Shown here one piece after another: positions 36,188 through 43,992 of a DNA stretch of 64,000 nt; position 1 is the stretch's first letter; the number at the start of each line of letters is the position of its first letter. The notes under the pieces were generated by a model, which did no database searches, was not told where the DNA came from, and saw nothing but the letters and a program-made list of their open reading frames with translations. Both the position numbers and the translations under genes were made by a program. Origin of the DNA: Bacillus methanolicus. GTDB taxonomy: Bacteria; Bacillota; Bacilli; Bacillales; Cytobacillaceae. The DNA lies in contig NZ_PNFF01000002.1 of assembly GCF_028888695.1 (NCBI RefSeq), positions 248,001 to 312,000 on the forward strand, given 5' to 3'.

Positions 36188-36559
36188 CTAATCCATTTCC
36201 ATGAAGAATTTTTGTAAACGTTCAGCAGCCATTCGATATGCCTTTTTCTTATCACGAGGGCCTATTGCAATTATTTCCATTCTTATCGGCTGTCCTTCAA
36301 CCGGGCGATAAATAATTCTAATATTTAGTGACTTTGACTTAATCTTTGCAAAACCATGCAAGTCCCCATGTAACGATTCAGCAACTCCATCCGGCTTAAA
36401 TAGGGGACCTTGCTTTGCCCTTCTTAAAATTTCTAATAAAACGGTTTGTCTATGTCCTTTATTAATCGCTTTAATATCTTGCTTTACATCCTCAACAAAC
36501 CTCAGTTCAACATTATATTTTTCTAAAATAAGCTCCTGCAAATCTTCAAGTGTTTTCAC
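36188..36559 (-). CDS. RelE/ParE-superfamily toxin
   Basis: 123 residues from GTG 36559, two bases after the antitoxin TGA, with AGAGGAAG upstream. N-terminal helix (EDLQELILEKY), then ADIKAINKGHRQTVLLEIL-like segments and the strand-rich C-terminal half with LHGFAKIKSKSLNIRIIYRPVEG and MEIIAIGPRDKKKAYRMAAERL. The RIIY strand and GxRDKxxxY ending are typical of RelE-like mRNA interferases, which cleave mRNA at the ribosome. Partner antitoxin is immediately upstream. On the cargo segment it would act as an addiction module. Confidence 0.82.
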   Translation of the reverse strand: MKTLEDLQELILEKYNVELRFVEDVKQDIKAINKGHRQTVLLEILRRAKQGPLFKPDGVAESLHGDLHGFAKIKSKSLNIRIIYRPVEGQPIRMEIIAIGPRDKKKAYRMAAERLQKFFMEMD

Positions 36560-36560
36560 A

Positions 36561-36950
36561 TCAATCTTCCTCTAATAATTTCATTAATTCGTTTACATTA
36601 ATATCTGCTTCATCAAAAATATCTGATAAAGTTTGATTTACAGGTTTATTCTTACGTGCATATGCCTCTTCCATAACAATTTGATCAAGTGCTTCTTCTA
36701 CAACTTCTTTTATTTGAAGCAGTTGCTCAAAATAATCTATATCGACGACTACAGCCAGTGCATCTTTCTTTTTTGCATTTTGAATAACAAATACTTCATC
36801 TGAGACTCCATTTGAAAAACGATCAAGTATTTCTGATAATTTTTTTGTTCTAGAAATATCCGTAACACTTAAAACATTAGTTTTCAAAAAATTCAATGTG
36901 TTTGTATTGGCAATAGGATATTGTTCTTTTGTCAATGTATGAACACCCAC
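36561..36950 (-). CDS. Phd/YefM-like antitoxin
   Basis: 129 residues. I choose GTG 36950 because AAAGGAGG lies seven bases upstream; an ATG 10 codons earlier overlaps that site. The first 95 residues follow the Phd/YefM plan: VTDISRTKKLSEILDRFSNG, VFVIQNAKKKDALAVVVDIDYFEQLLQIKE. The C-terminal tail (NQTLSDIFDEADINVNELMKLLEED) is acidic, as expected for the part that wraps the toxin. The dimer should also bind the operon promoter, probably in the AT-rich 36960-37080. Confidence 0.82.
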   Translation of the reverse strand: MGVHTLTKEQYPIANTNTLNFLKTNVLSVTDISRTKKLSEILDRFSNGVSDEVFVIQNAKKKDALAVVVDIDYFEQLLQIKEVVEEALDQIVMEEAYARKNKPVNQTLSDIFDEADINVNELMKLLEED

Positions 36951-37118
36951 TTTCCATCCTCCTTTCTTTAGTATATGCATTATTATCTATATTATACACA
37001 TAATTTTACACAAAAAACAACACATTTATTTATGGCCTATATTCCATTTGTTAATACATTAATTCTTCGCATTCCTAACATATTTTTGTTATTACCTAAA
37101 GTACAGATTTCAAAAACA

Positions 37119-38024
37119 TTACACCTTCCTTAATGCCTCAATCTGCTCTTCTTGTGATGATTCCAAATATATAGCTGTTGTCTGTATACTCTCATGCCGG
37201 GCCAATCTTCTTATGATTTCAATCGGTGTTTCAGCATTGGCTAAGTTCTTACAGAAGCTATGACGGAAACGGTGCGGAGTGATATTCTCCATGTTGGCGA
37301 GACGGGCGTATTTTGTCAGCATCTTTTGAATTCCCCGCTCGGATAAAAACGGTGAACGCTCGGATACAAATAATCGTGTGGATTCTTTATGTATGTCCTT
37401 TTCTAGGTTTTTTCGATACTTCAGCCATTTACGTAAATTTTTGGCGTGTTTTTGAACCAGTATTACAGTGGCAAACTTATTCCCTTTGCCTTCCCGAATG
37501 ATCACTTGAACATCTTTATCTTTTGTTATAATGTCGTTTATTTCTAATGAAGAAACCTCATTTACCCGCAGTCCTGAATAAAGCATTAAATCGATAATGG
37601 CTAAATTTCGCAGCCGTTTGAATTCATTTGGCTCCAATTGTACATAACTAATGAAGCGGTCTTGTTCTTCTTTTGTCAGCCATTTTGTTTGATTTGTCCC
37701 ATTAGCATAATCCAGTTTTTCGACTTTGATGCGTGTCATCGGGTTGTCCTTAATGATCCCGCTGGAAAGCAAAAAGGCAAAGAAGACTTTCAATGCAGCG
37801 ATGTATTTATTAATGGTCGCCGGTTTCCGTTTGCATTGATGTTTTAAATAGCTTATATATTCCTTAATATCGATTGGACGTGTTTCTTCTATTATATATT
37901 CTCCATCCCGCTGCTCTTTCCATGTTAAAAAATGAACGACTGTTGTCCGGTACGACGCAATGGTTTTTGGGTCTTTCGCTTCTTCATATAAATAGCGGAC
38001 AAACGGAGTGACATAGTTCTGCAT
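37119..38024 (-). CDS. Tyrosine recombinase, XerC/D-like
   Basis: 301 residues with an N-terminal SAM-like core-binding domain (1-105) and a catalytic domain. Active-site residues: Arg in YSGLRVNEV, Lys in REGKGNKFATV, His-x-x-Arg in HRFRHSFCKNL, second His in RLARHESIQTTAIYLE, and the nucleophile Tyr in that same motif. All six positions are present, so it should be active. Phage-type integrases are usually longer (360+), so it is Xer-sized, as in plasmid dimer resolution or small integrative elements. Two 14-bp direct repeats lie just upstream (38045-38092). Confidence 0.88.
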   Translation of the reverse strand: MQNYVTPFVRYLYEEAKDPKTIASYRTTVVHFLTWKEQRDGEYIIEETRPIDIKEYISYLKHQCKRKPATINKYIAALKVFFAFLLSSGIIKDNPMTRIKVEKLDYANGTNQTKWLTKEEQDRFISYVQLEPNEFKRLRNLAIIDLMLYSGLRVNEVSSLEINDIITKDKDVQVIIREGKGNKFATVILVQKHAKNLRKWLKYRKNLEKDIHKESTRLFVSERSPFLSERGIQKMLTKYARLANMENITPHRFRHSFCKNLANAETPIEIIRRLARHESIQTTAIYLESSQEEQIEALRKV

Positions 38025-38044
38025 AACAAGCTCTCCTTTAAAAA

Positions 38045-38092
38045 AATTATGCGAACAATCTAATCCGTCGTTCTTGATAATTATGCGAACAA
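38045..38092. repeat. Direct repeats upstream of recombinase gene
   Basis: AATTATGCGAACAA occurs at 38045-38058 and 38079-38092 with a 34-base period. TTATGCGAACA resembles the XerD-side half of dif-like sites (TTATGTAAACT in Bacillus). The second copy also faces an imperfect inverted half GTTCTTGATAA. Candidate binding or crossover sites for the adjacent recombinase. Confidence 0.5.
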
Positions 38093-38180
38093 AAATAAAA
38101 CCATTTTAAACTTGTTGTTCCTAGAATAGTATTTCTACGACCAATTATTATGTATAAATCAGGAGGAATCATCCCCCTGA

Positions 38181-38927
38181 TCATTGACTTAGTAAAGAAT
38201 CTACTTCGTGCCTATAACCATACTTTCGAAAGAAATCAATAAGTGCTGTTTCAATAATTTGACGTTGCGTAATATTTTTTTCATAACTATAATCTTCTAA
38301 AAGCTGATGAAGCAGATGACTCATTTGTACGGATTTTGTTTTCGCAATTCCCTTCACAAGATAACGTGGCACCTTATCTACAATAGGGTCCTCCACTTTA
38401 ATGTTCAGTTTTTCGTATAATGTTTTAATGAGATGGACGATCTCTTGTTTTTCATTTCCATTCAATTGCTCCTTTTTGTTATCGGCTGTCGTGGTTGCCT
38501 CCTCATCTGTTGATTCTTCGTCTATGATTACACCGGATTTGCGAACATAATTCCCTTCATTCACATTCCACTCATATCCTTTTTTCGTCATATAGTCCGC
38601 CAAGTCTTTATGGCTTTTAAATCCAAATTCGATTGCCACGGTCTTGGGATCTTTACCTTCATTGAATGCATTTATAATTCTTGATACTTTACCGGAGTGA
38701 ACATTTTCATCTTTCATATGACTAATCCGAGTTTCTTTCGGCACATAATTCTTCTTTTCTCGATCCCATTTAAAATTTCTACGTCTCATATACATATCGA
38801 GCGTTCGATAGTCATTGTGTTTAAATTCTTTAGCTAATTCCTCTCTCGTTACACCTGCCGCTAAACTTCTTAAAATATAATTTACCCGTTCATCGTAAAT
38901 CGGTTTTTGATCTTCTGCCATGCTCAT
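38181..38927 (-). CDS. Plasmid-type DNA-binding protein with duplicated HTH
   Basis: 248 residues, ATG 38927 with GGGAGGAA upstream. Two similar units of about 50 residues (10-62 and 78-132) each hold a helix set followed by an aromatic tail: YRTLDMYMRRRNFKWDREKKNYV and HKDLADYMTKKGYEWNVNEGNYV. After an acidic linker the C-terminal 85 residues (SHLLHQLLEDYSYEKNITQRQIIETALIDFFRKYGY) resemble a ribbon-helix-helix-like dimer domain. The gene at 43001 has a related plan. A role in partition, copy control or repression on the ancestral plasmid is likely by context, not shown by sequence. Confidence 0.65.
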   Translation of the reverse strand: MSMAEDQKPIYDERVNYILRSLAAGVTREELAKEFKHNDYRTLDMYMRRRNFKWDREKKNYVPKETRISHMKDENVHSGKVSRIINAFNEGKDPKTVAIEFGFKSHKDLADYMTKKGYEWNVNEGNYVRKSGVIIDEESTDEEATTTADNKKEQLNGNEKQEIVHLIKTLYEKLNIKVEDPIVDKVPRYLVKGIAKTKSVQMSHLLHQLLEDYSYEKNITQRQIIETALIDFFRKYGYRHEVDSLLSQ

Positions 38928-39003
38928 GACAAATTCCTCCCATAGTTTTTATTTTTCTAAGTCGGTATATCTGTCTAAACAGATGCACCTTGATTAACAA
39001 GAT

Positions 39004-39864
39004 TTATAGTTTATCCACCGCGCTTTGCAATTCATTTTCATTGAGTTGAAGATACAGTGTTGTAGTTTTTAATGATTTATGGCCGAGCAATTTTGAAATG
39101 GCAAATACATCGACACCTTCACGCAGCAAATTGGTCGCAAAAGAGCGGCGGAGTGTATGGCAAGTCACGGTTTTATCCCACCCGAGTTTCTTCGTAGCTT
39201 TATGAAGGACAAGATTAATGTATCCCGCTGATAATCGTCCGGTTTTTGTAGTTGCCAGCACATAATCAGAATGGACATCCACACGAATATGAGTTAAATA
39301 ATCATCAAGATAAGGCTTTAAGGCCTTGGCAATCGGAACATATCGCTGCCGTCTTCCTTTTCCGTTAACGAGAAATCGGTTTCGTTCAAAGTCAATATCA
39401 CTCATTTTTAACCCTTTTGCTTCAATCACCCGCATACCGGAATACGACATCAAGGCAACCGCAAAGTGAATAATCGGGTGATCTATCGCGTCTAATAATT
39501 CCTCAATTTCATCTTTTGTTAAAGCTACCTTTTTTTCCTCCATCACTTTTACTGGATCCACTTCCGCAGCTACATTTCGTTCCACCCATTGTTTTTTTAC
39601 GGCATAATTAAAGAACGAACGCAGACTAAATAAATAACGATTGCGGCTCCGCGGAGCCAATTCCCGCTCATCAACAAGATAGTACATATACTCTTCCACA
39701 TCTTCTACCGTAATATCTTCCACATAAACCAAACCGTTGTAGCGGTCCGTGATAAATTGATTAAAGCACCGCAAGTCTTTCATATATCCCTTTACAGTCT
39801 CCGGACTCATTTCATGGTAAATCATATATTTTTTAAAATGCTGTTGTCCTTCGGTAAAGAGCAT
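39004..39864 (-). CDS. Tyrosine recombinase, XerD-like
   Basis: 286 residues, ATG 39864 behind GGGGGAA. The SAM-like N-terminal domain spans 1-100. Catalytic positions are seen in SYSGMRVIEAKGL (Arg), VNGKGRRQRYVPI (Lys), CHTLRRSFATNLL (His-x-x-Arg), LLGHKSLKTTTLYLQL (His and nucleophile Tyr). It is a second Xer-type enzyme within 1 kb of the first. They are clearly different proteins, so they may work as a XerC/XerD-like pair on an asymmetric site or serve separate sites. Confidence 0.88.
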   Translation of the reverse strand: MLFTEGQQHFKKYMIYHEMSPETVKGYMKDLRCFNQFITDRYNGLVYVEDITVEDVEEYMYYLVDERELAPRSRNRYLFSLRSFFNYAVKKQWVERNVAAEVDPVKVMEEKKVALTKDEIEELLDAIDHPIIHFAVALMSYSGMRVIEAKGLKMSDIDFERNRFLVNGKGRRQRYVPIAKALKPYLDDYLTHIRVDVHSDYVLATTKTGRLSAGYINLVLHKATKKLGWDKTVTCHTLRRSFATNLLREGVDVFAISKLLGHKSLKTTTLYLQLNENELQSAVDKL

Positions 39865-39877
39865 ATTATTCCCCCTT

Positions 39878-40198
39878 TTACATTGCTTTAAATCGAATTT
39901 TCATTGCCTCCATGACAAGATGTTTATTCTTATCATCTAAATAATCAATATCGTTTAAATCAAGCTTTCCTCGGCCAGAATATAGATGAAGAGCTAACTG
40001 TAAAACGAACTTTTCGCTTCGAGACCAAGGCTTTGATAATTTCTTTAATTTTTCTTCTTCAATAATTCCTTCGTAAATATTAATGTAATCATCTGTTAAA
40101 TAGTTTTGTAATTTGCTATGATTAGTGAAGAGAAAAAGAACTGCTGCCCAATAAGGGTCGTGATTTTGCAAATACTGAATAGAATTCAACTCATTCAT
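39878..40198 (-). CDS. Hypothetical protein (DUF6075-like)
   Basis: 106 residues, start ATG 40198 with GAAGGTG upstream. Helical, cytoplasmic, with HDPYWAAVLFLFTNHSKL near the N-terminus and the conserved-looking FVLQLALHLYSGRGKLDLNDIDYLD and AMKIRFKAM at the end. The pattern is that of small proteins often found beside recombinase or plasmid maintenance genes in Bacillaceae. It lies 14 bases upstream of the XerD-like gene, so probably in its operon. Function unknown. Confidence 0.6.
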   Translation of the reverse strand: MNELNSIQYLQNHDPYWAAVLFLFTNHSKLQNYLTDDYINIYEGIIEEEKLKKLSKPWSRSEKFVLQLALHLYSGRGKLDLNDIDYLDDKNKHLVMEAMKIRFKAM

Positions 40199-40214
40199 AA
40201 CTTCACCTTCTTAG

Positions 40215-40424
40215 TTATTGAATTGTAAAAATGTCTTGAAATTCGACTTCAAGCTGATCCACGATTTTTTTGGCTATAGCGGGACTGGGACTTTTCTTAT
40301 TGTTGATAATCTGGTTTAAATACGTCTCGCTTGTACCAATCCTTTTGGAAAACTGCCGTTGTGAAAAACCGCGTTCTATCAGCATAATTTTGAACTGTCG
40401 CGAATCTTTCAGAAAGATTTTCAA
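40215..40424 (-). CDS. Cro/CI-type HTH regulator
   Basis: 69 residues from TTG 40424 (AGAGGTG nine bases upstream) or 77 from ATG 40448, which has no clear site. A single HTH_3 domain: FKIMLIERGFSQRQFSKRIGTSETYLNQIINNKKSPSPAIAKKI. It is divergent from the other Xre-family gene at 40494 across about 45-70 bases, the usual layout of a mobile-element switch in which each represses the shared control region. Confidence 0.78.
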   Translation of the reverse strand: MKIFLKDSRQFKIMLIERGFSQRQFSKRIGTSETYLNQIINNKKSPSPAIAKKIVDQLEVEFQDIFTIQ

Positions 40425-40465
40425 TGTCCTGCTACACCTCTTCCTCATAAAATTTTTAAATTGTG

Positions 40466-40476
40466 TATGCTATAAT
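40466..40476 (+). promoter_or_regulatory. Extended -10 promoter of the plus HTH gene
   Basis: TGTATGCTATAAT carries an extended -10 (TGnTATAAT), placing transcription start near 40483, about 11 bases before the ATG at 40494. The -35 is weak, as often with extended -10 promoters. The leader is very short. Confidence 0.6.
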
Positions 40477-40493
40477 TTAGTTGGTGAATAAAC

Positions 40494-40883
40494 ATGTATA
40501 ATAAAGAGTTCGGTGACTATTTACGCTCACTCCGCAAAAGGAAAAACCTTTCGATTAAAGAACTGCAGGAGCTTTCAGGAGTGAGCGATGCTTATATCTC
40601 ACAAATTGAAAACGGAAAAAAACCGATTCCTTCGCCAAAAACCTTGGAAAAATTGTACAAGCATCTCGATGTATCCTTTGAACAATTACTGGAAAAAGCA
40701 GGCTACATCCCAACGATCAAACAGCATACTTCTGTCGATTTATATGACATACTGCAAAAACCATCTATTACTTATAAGGGGTTCCCGCTGTCCCCTAAAC
40801 AGCGGGAACTGCTGAAAGATTTGCTAAATGAATTTATCAGCAACCATAATTCAACTCAATATAAAGATTCAAACAATGATTAG
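40494..40883 (+). CDS. Xre-family repressor
   Basis: 129 residues with an N-terminal HTH (FGDYLRSLRKRKNLSIKELQELSGVSDAYISQIENGKK) as in SinR/Xre proteins, and a C-terminal part that is helical (FPLSPKQRELLKDLLNEFISNHN) and may mediate dimerisation. It is the only plus-strand gene in this part of the cargo, divergent from 40424. Likely the lysogeny-like repressor of the replicon or of its recombinases (inference). Confidence 0.82.
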   Translation: MYNKEFGDYLRSLRKRKNLSIKELQELSGVSDAYISQIENGKKPIPSPKTLEKLYKHLDVSFEQLLEKAGYIPTIKQHTSVDLYDILQKPSITYKGFPLSPKQRELLKDLLNEFISNHNSTQYKDSNND

Positions 40884-40896
40884 CTTGTGTTAATAT

Positions 40897-41774
40897 TTAA
40901 AAAGAGGAGATAAATTCTGCAATACGTTCGTTTTCTTGTTGTGCTAAATAGCTACGAACGTTTTCATCGGGCAGGGGGACTGGTAAAGTCATCTTTTCGA
41001 TACGACTTTCAATTCTTCCAGCCCGATATTTTTTTGACAGTTGATTGACTTCAATGTTAGAAGTAATAATCGTCGGCCTCTTATAGTTCATCCGATCATC
41101 AAGGATCTTTGTAAACATTTCTTCAGACCAATCAGTGGTCTTCTCAACTCTGAAGTCATCAATGACAAGTAGCTGTGCTTCAGTAAATTGCTGGATGATT
41201 TCATAAGCGCTGTGATTGCTGTCATCAAAAGTTTTTTTAATTTCATGCAGTAAATCCGTTGATGAGATATAGAGACCGCGGATATCGTATTTTTTGATAA
41301 GAGCATTTAAAATACTCACTGCTAAACGAGTTTTGCCGCTCCCCTTCACTTCGCTAAACAAATACAACCCTTTCCCCAAATCCTTAAATTCTCTATAATT
41401 GTTAACATATCTAATAGCAACTTTCTTCGCAGTCCTCGCTCTCTCTTGACTCTCTTGCAGCTTTAAATATCTGTTTTAAATGAACTGACGGTCACATCTA
41501 TAAAGTCAAGCGGTACTTTAGCTAACTTGAGCTTGGTGGTAAACTGACGTTCATAATGACACTCACATTCTCTCATATAACAAGCTCCATTATAATCTTG
41601 AATGAGCATCAAGCCCGTTCCGTCACACTGCTCGTAAGGACACTGTTTAGAAATCACATTCAAGATCTGTTTGCCATCTTTCGTTTTCGGATAATCGGTT
41701 TCGAAGTTGCTTATACCATAACGTGTCTGTAACTTTTTGAGGATTTCGTTTAAGCGGCTCAGATTGTTTTGCAT
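40897..41774 (-). pseudogene. DnaC-like helicase loader, frameshifted
   Basis: Loads a DnaB-type helicase at an origin. The 5' frame (ATG 41774, AGGAGG upstream) encodes an N-terminal helix and a zinc site CPYEQC/RECEC, then LKLAKVPLDFIDVTVSSF, and stops at TAA 41463. In the next frame the protein continues: YLKLQESQERARTAKKVAIR, GLYLFSEVKGSGKTRLAVS (Walker A), LLVIDDF (Walker B), TSNIEVNQL (sensor 1) and the C-terminal RIESRIEKMTLP box VI. One indel near 41465 separates the halves. The ATPase half alone starts only at a poor TTG. The first 128 bases overlap the end of the replication-protein gene. Confidence 0.82.
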
Positions 41775-42687
41775 GGTTCATAACCTCCTGATTTTTCATT
41801 GTCAGTAATCCAACTTGATGTGCTCGATCAAATAAGTAATTTTCAACATATTTAAATGACCGGATAGAATCCTTGGGATGACGCGGCGTAAATTGTTCAA
41901 AACACTCCGCCATCCACTTCAGAACTTGCTCTATGGGCCAGCCTTGTTCTGCGACGTTGCGTATACACTCTTTATCTGCATTTGAGACATATTTCTTACC
42001 GCTAAGCTCTTTGAAATGTTTCAGAATCACATTTACGGATTCTTCAATAACTTCATGATTTAAAGAGCAGGATGCCTCTTCATCTTTTTGATTTGAAGTA
42101 ATCTCTGTAATAGTTTCTATAGTATTCTCTGGTATAGTATTCTCTGGTATTGCACCTGCATCAAACACTTTCGAACCATCATTATGCATTCTCGAACCTG
42201 CATTTTCTTTATTTGAAGAATTATCTTTGTCACTTGGTGGTTTCTTATTGTCTTGACCAGCTGTAAGCCATTCATAGCCTTTGAGCGAGTACCCTAGCCG
42301 TTCCAGTTCCTTGACGACTTTAACGAGATTTACACGATATTGATAAGTTCTATCCCATTTTAAACGAGAATTTGTTCGTTTAAATAAATATCCTTTTTCC
42401 TCCAAAACCTTCAAATGCCGCCGAACTGTCGTAGGGTGAACGTCTAATAAAATCTCTTTTGCTAGTTCTTCCGCTGTCTTATAAATCCAACCGTATTGTG
42501 GTAGTTCTTTATTAGATTCATTTTCGTTGTTGAATCGTTGCTTTTCTTCTTCCCGATACAATTTGGCATCTTTTGTACGGTTTTCCCAATAAACAAACTG
42601 ATTTAGCGCTAACGCTTGAATATAGTGATCTGTTAACACGGTAAATTCTTCTCTTAAAACTGCAATCTTTAAGTTTTCCGTAGTCAT
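41647..42687 (-). CDS. Replication protein, DnaD/phage replisome-organiser type
   Basis: 346 residues. N-terminal winged-helix region (residues 1-120) with KTAEELAKEILLDVHPTTVRRHLKVLEEKGYL, a Ser/Asn-rich linker, and a C-terminal DnaD-like helical domain (about 225-310: VNVILKHFKELSGKKYVSNADKE, WPIEQVLKWMAECFEQF, SFKYVENYLFDRA). Such proteins bind the origin and recruit the helicase loader encoded just downstream. It overlaps the loader gene by 128 bases, a common plasmid/phage layout. It should be functional by itself, though its loader partner is broken. Confidence 0.78.
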   Translation of the reverse strand: MTTENLKIAVLREEFTVLTDHYIQALALNQFVYWENRTKDAKLYREEEKQRFNNENESNKELPQYGWIYKTAEELAKEILLDVHPTTVRRHLKVLEEKGYLFKRTNSRLKWDRTYQYRVNLVKVVKELERLGYSLKGYEWLTAGQDNKKPPSDKDNSSNKENAGSRMHNDGSKVFDAGAIPENTIPENTIETITEITSNQKDEEASCSLNHEVIEESVNVILKHFKELSGKKYVSNADKECIRNVAEQGWPIEQVLKWMAECFEQFTPRHPKDSIRSFKYVENYLFDRAHQVGLLTMKNQEVMNHAKQSEPLKRNPQKVTDTLWYKQLRNRLSENERWQTDLECDF

Positions 42688-42811
42688 ATCCCCACCTCAT
42701 TAACTGTTTTTAAACAAAATATTAACTTTGGTTAAAATAATAATACCTATTTTTAACTTATGCAAACGAGAGTTTAACAACTTACCATACCTGTCTACCT
42801 CCTTCAAACGC

Positions 42812-42891
42812 AAAAAACCCCAAACTACAGGTACACTGCACGCATGTGCCAAAAGACACAGGCACAGCATACCTGACGTTTGGGGTTTTCC
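42812..42891 (-). terminator. Large branched hairpin / terminator
   Basis: AAAACCCCAAAC (42814-42825) pairs perfectly with GTTTGGGGTTTT (42878-42889), inside which CAGGTA/TACCTG and TGTGCC/GGCACA also pair. On the minus strand it ends in TTTTTTG, so it can terminate the gene at 43001-43486. Its size is unusual and might include an extra regulatory or origin function. Confidence 0.6.
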
Positions 42892-43000
42892 CTTTTTGAG
42901 TCCATATTCAGTTTACATTGCATTCATTTCGATTACGTAGATTATTTTAACACTAATTTTCTAAATGTCAACTATATTTTTACTTTTATATAAAATTTTT

Positions 43001-43486
43001 TTACTTCTTTTTTCCTTCTTCGATCATTTTTTGAACGACAGGCTCATATTTCTCTAGAAACTCAAGTAGCGCAAGTGAATGCATTTTTCCAATTTGAACA
43101 CCCGCCGTTTTACAAAACTGTTTGAACCGTTCGGCAATCACTTCGTCCGTCTTGAATCCTTTGCTTACCAGCTTACTGCCAATTGGCAATGCCAACAGCG
43201 CTACGTATAAATCCGGACTTTCTTTATATTCCCAGTTCCAATCTATTTCTTTTGTTTCATTTGTTCTTTTTCTTTTCATTCGCTTTCCAGACACAATTTC
43301 GTCTTTTGGCTCTTCTTCAGGTTTTCCATTGTATTTCCATTCTCCTATGTTATTTTCTGTATAACCCAAAGAAATCAAACGTTTCCTTAATGCTGCTTTC
43401 GATAAACCAAAAGACTGGCTCAGTTCATATACCGTAACATCTTTATTCTCATTTAGAAACTTGACGACTTCTCCAGCTGTTTTCAT
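43001..43486 (-). CDS. Plasmid-type HTH protein
   Basis: 161 residues from ATG 43486 (AGGAG seven bases upstream; the TTG two codons earlier overlaps it). N-terminal HTH (MKTAGEVVKFLNENKDVTVYELSQSFGLSKAALRKRLISLGY) with the aromatic tail IGEWKYNGK, then a basic linker (GKRMKRKRTNE) and a C-terminal helical dimer-like domain (KTDEVIAERFKQFCKTAG, LALLEFLEKYEPVVQKMIEEG). The plan matches the 248-residue protein at 38181 with one HTH unit fewer. It faces away from the replication-relaxation gene across a 500-base, repeat-rich interval and may bind there. Confidence 0.68.
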   Translation of the reverse strand: MKTAGEVVKFLNENKDVTVYELSQSFGLSKAALRKRLISLGYTENNIGEWKYNGKPEEEPKDEIVSGKRMKRKRTNETKEIDWNWEYKESPDLYVALLALPIGSKLVSKGFKTDEVIAERFKQFCKTAGVQIGKMHSLALLEFLEKYEPVVQKMIEEGKKK

Positions 43487-43702
43487 GTTCAATCTCCTTT
43501 CTATGAAGTGGATTGTAATTTATTGTAATTCACCATAGTTAACCTATTAGGCATAAACATTATACTTTTGAAATTTTTGTATTCGAATATGTTTGACAAA
43601 ATTTTTTTCAGTAAACTGGTTCGAATAAAAAAGCTTCAATAGTAAAATTTAGATATAATCGCCGATCATCCTATGAGCAGTAACCCTGCACTAAAAAGGA
43701 TA

Positions 43703-43737
43703 GATTTATTTATCCAAAGCGAACAGATAAATAAATC
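43703..43737. repeat. Perfect 12-bp inverted repeat
   Basis: GATTTATTTATC, an 11-base spacer, then GATAAATAAATC. Located in the intergenic region that probably holds the replicon's origin. Confidence 0.7.
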
Positions 43738-43748
43738 ATCTTTAGAAC

Positions 43749-43780
43749 AAAAACGGCCGATCGGACCGTTTTTTTATTTT
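43749..43780 (+). terminator. Rho-independent terminator
   Basis: AAAACGG, nine-base loop, CCGTTTT followed by a T-rich run. No plus-strand gene ends here, which supports a short untranslated transcript. Confidence 0.65.
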
Positions 43781-43796
43781 TTATTAGTAGCATTCA

Positions 43797-43862
43797 CTAA
43801 AAAATTCATTGAAGGATTCATTAATGAATTATGCAATGAATGATTCATCAATTGATTCACAG
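43797..43862. repeat. Iteron-like ATTCA repeats
   Basis: Six to seven copies of ATTCAYTRA-like words in both orientations within 65 bases (ATTCACTAAA, ATTCATTGAA, ATTCATTAATGAAT, CAATGAAT, ATTCATCAA, ATTCACA), about 130 bases upstream of the replication-relaxation gene. The spacing is near 11-14 bases. They could be iterons of a replication origin or operator sites. Confidence 0.5.
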
Positions 43863-43992
43863 CTAAACTCACCGTGCTTTCGCTTAAAAAACTCTTTAAT
43901 TTCAAACTTTTAGAACGCTATGATCGGTTTTATGCATTTCTAATAAGAACCGTAACTAAGTAGCTTCAAAATGACTTATGAGGAGGATTGAG

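Larger units (their letters stand above)
43654..43785 (+). ncRNA. Possible small RNA with terminal hairpin
   Basis: A TATAAT at 43654-43659 precedes sequence with a 12-bp perfect inverted repeat (43703-43714 with 43726-43737) and a Rho-independent terminator (AAAACGG/CCGTTTT, then T7, 43749-43777). No open frame lies between. The -35 is not convincing. In plasmids such an RNA at the origin often controls copy number; this is inference from layout. Confidence 0.35.

Noticed and set aside
40897-41379. Helicase-loader ATPase half as an independent gene from TTG 41379
   Set aside because: No ribosome site, and the protein continues in the same frame upstream of the TTG to join the N-terminal half, so a frameshifted gene is more likely.
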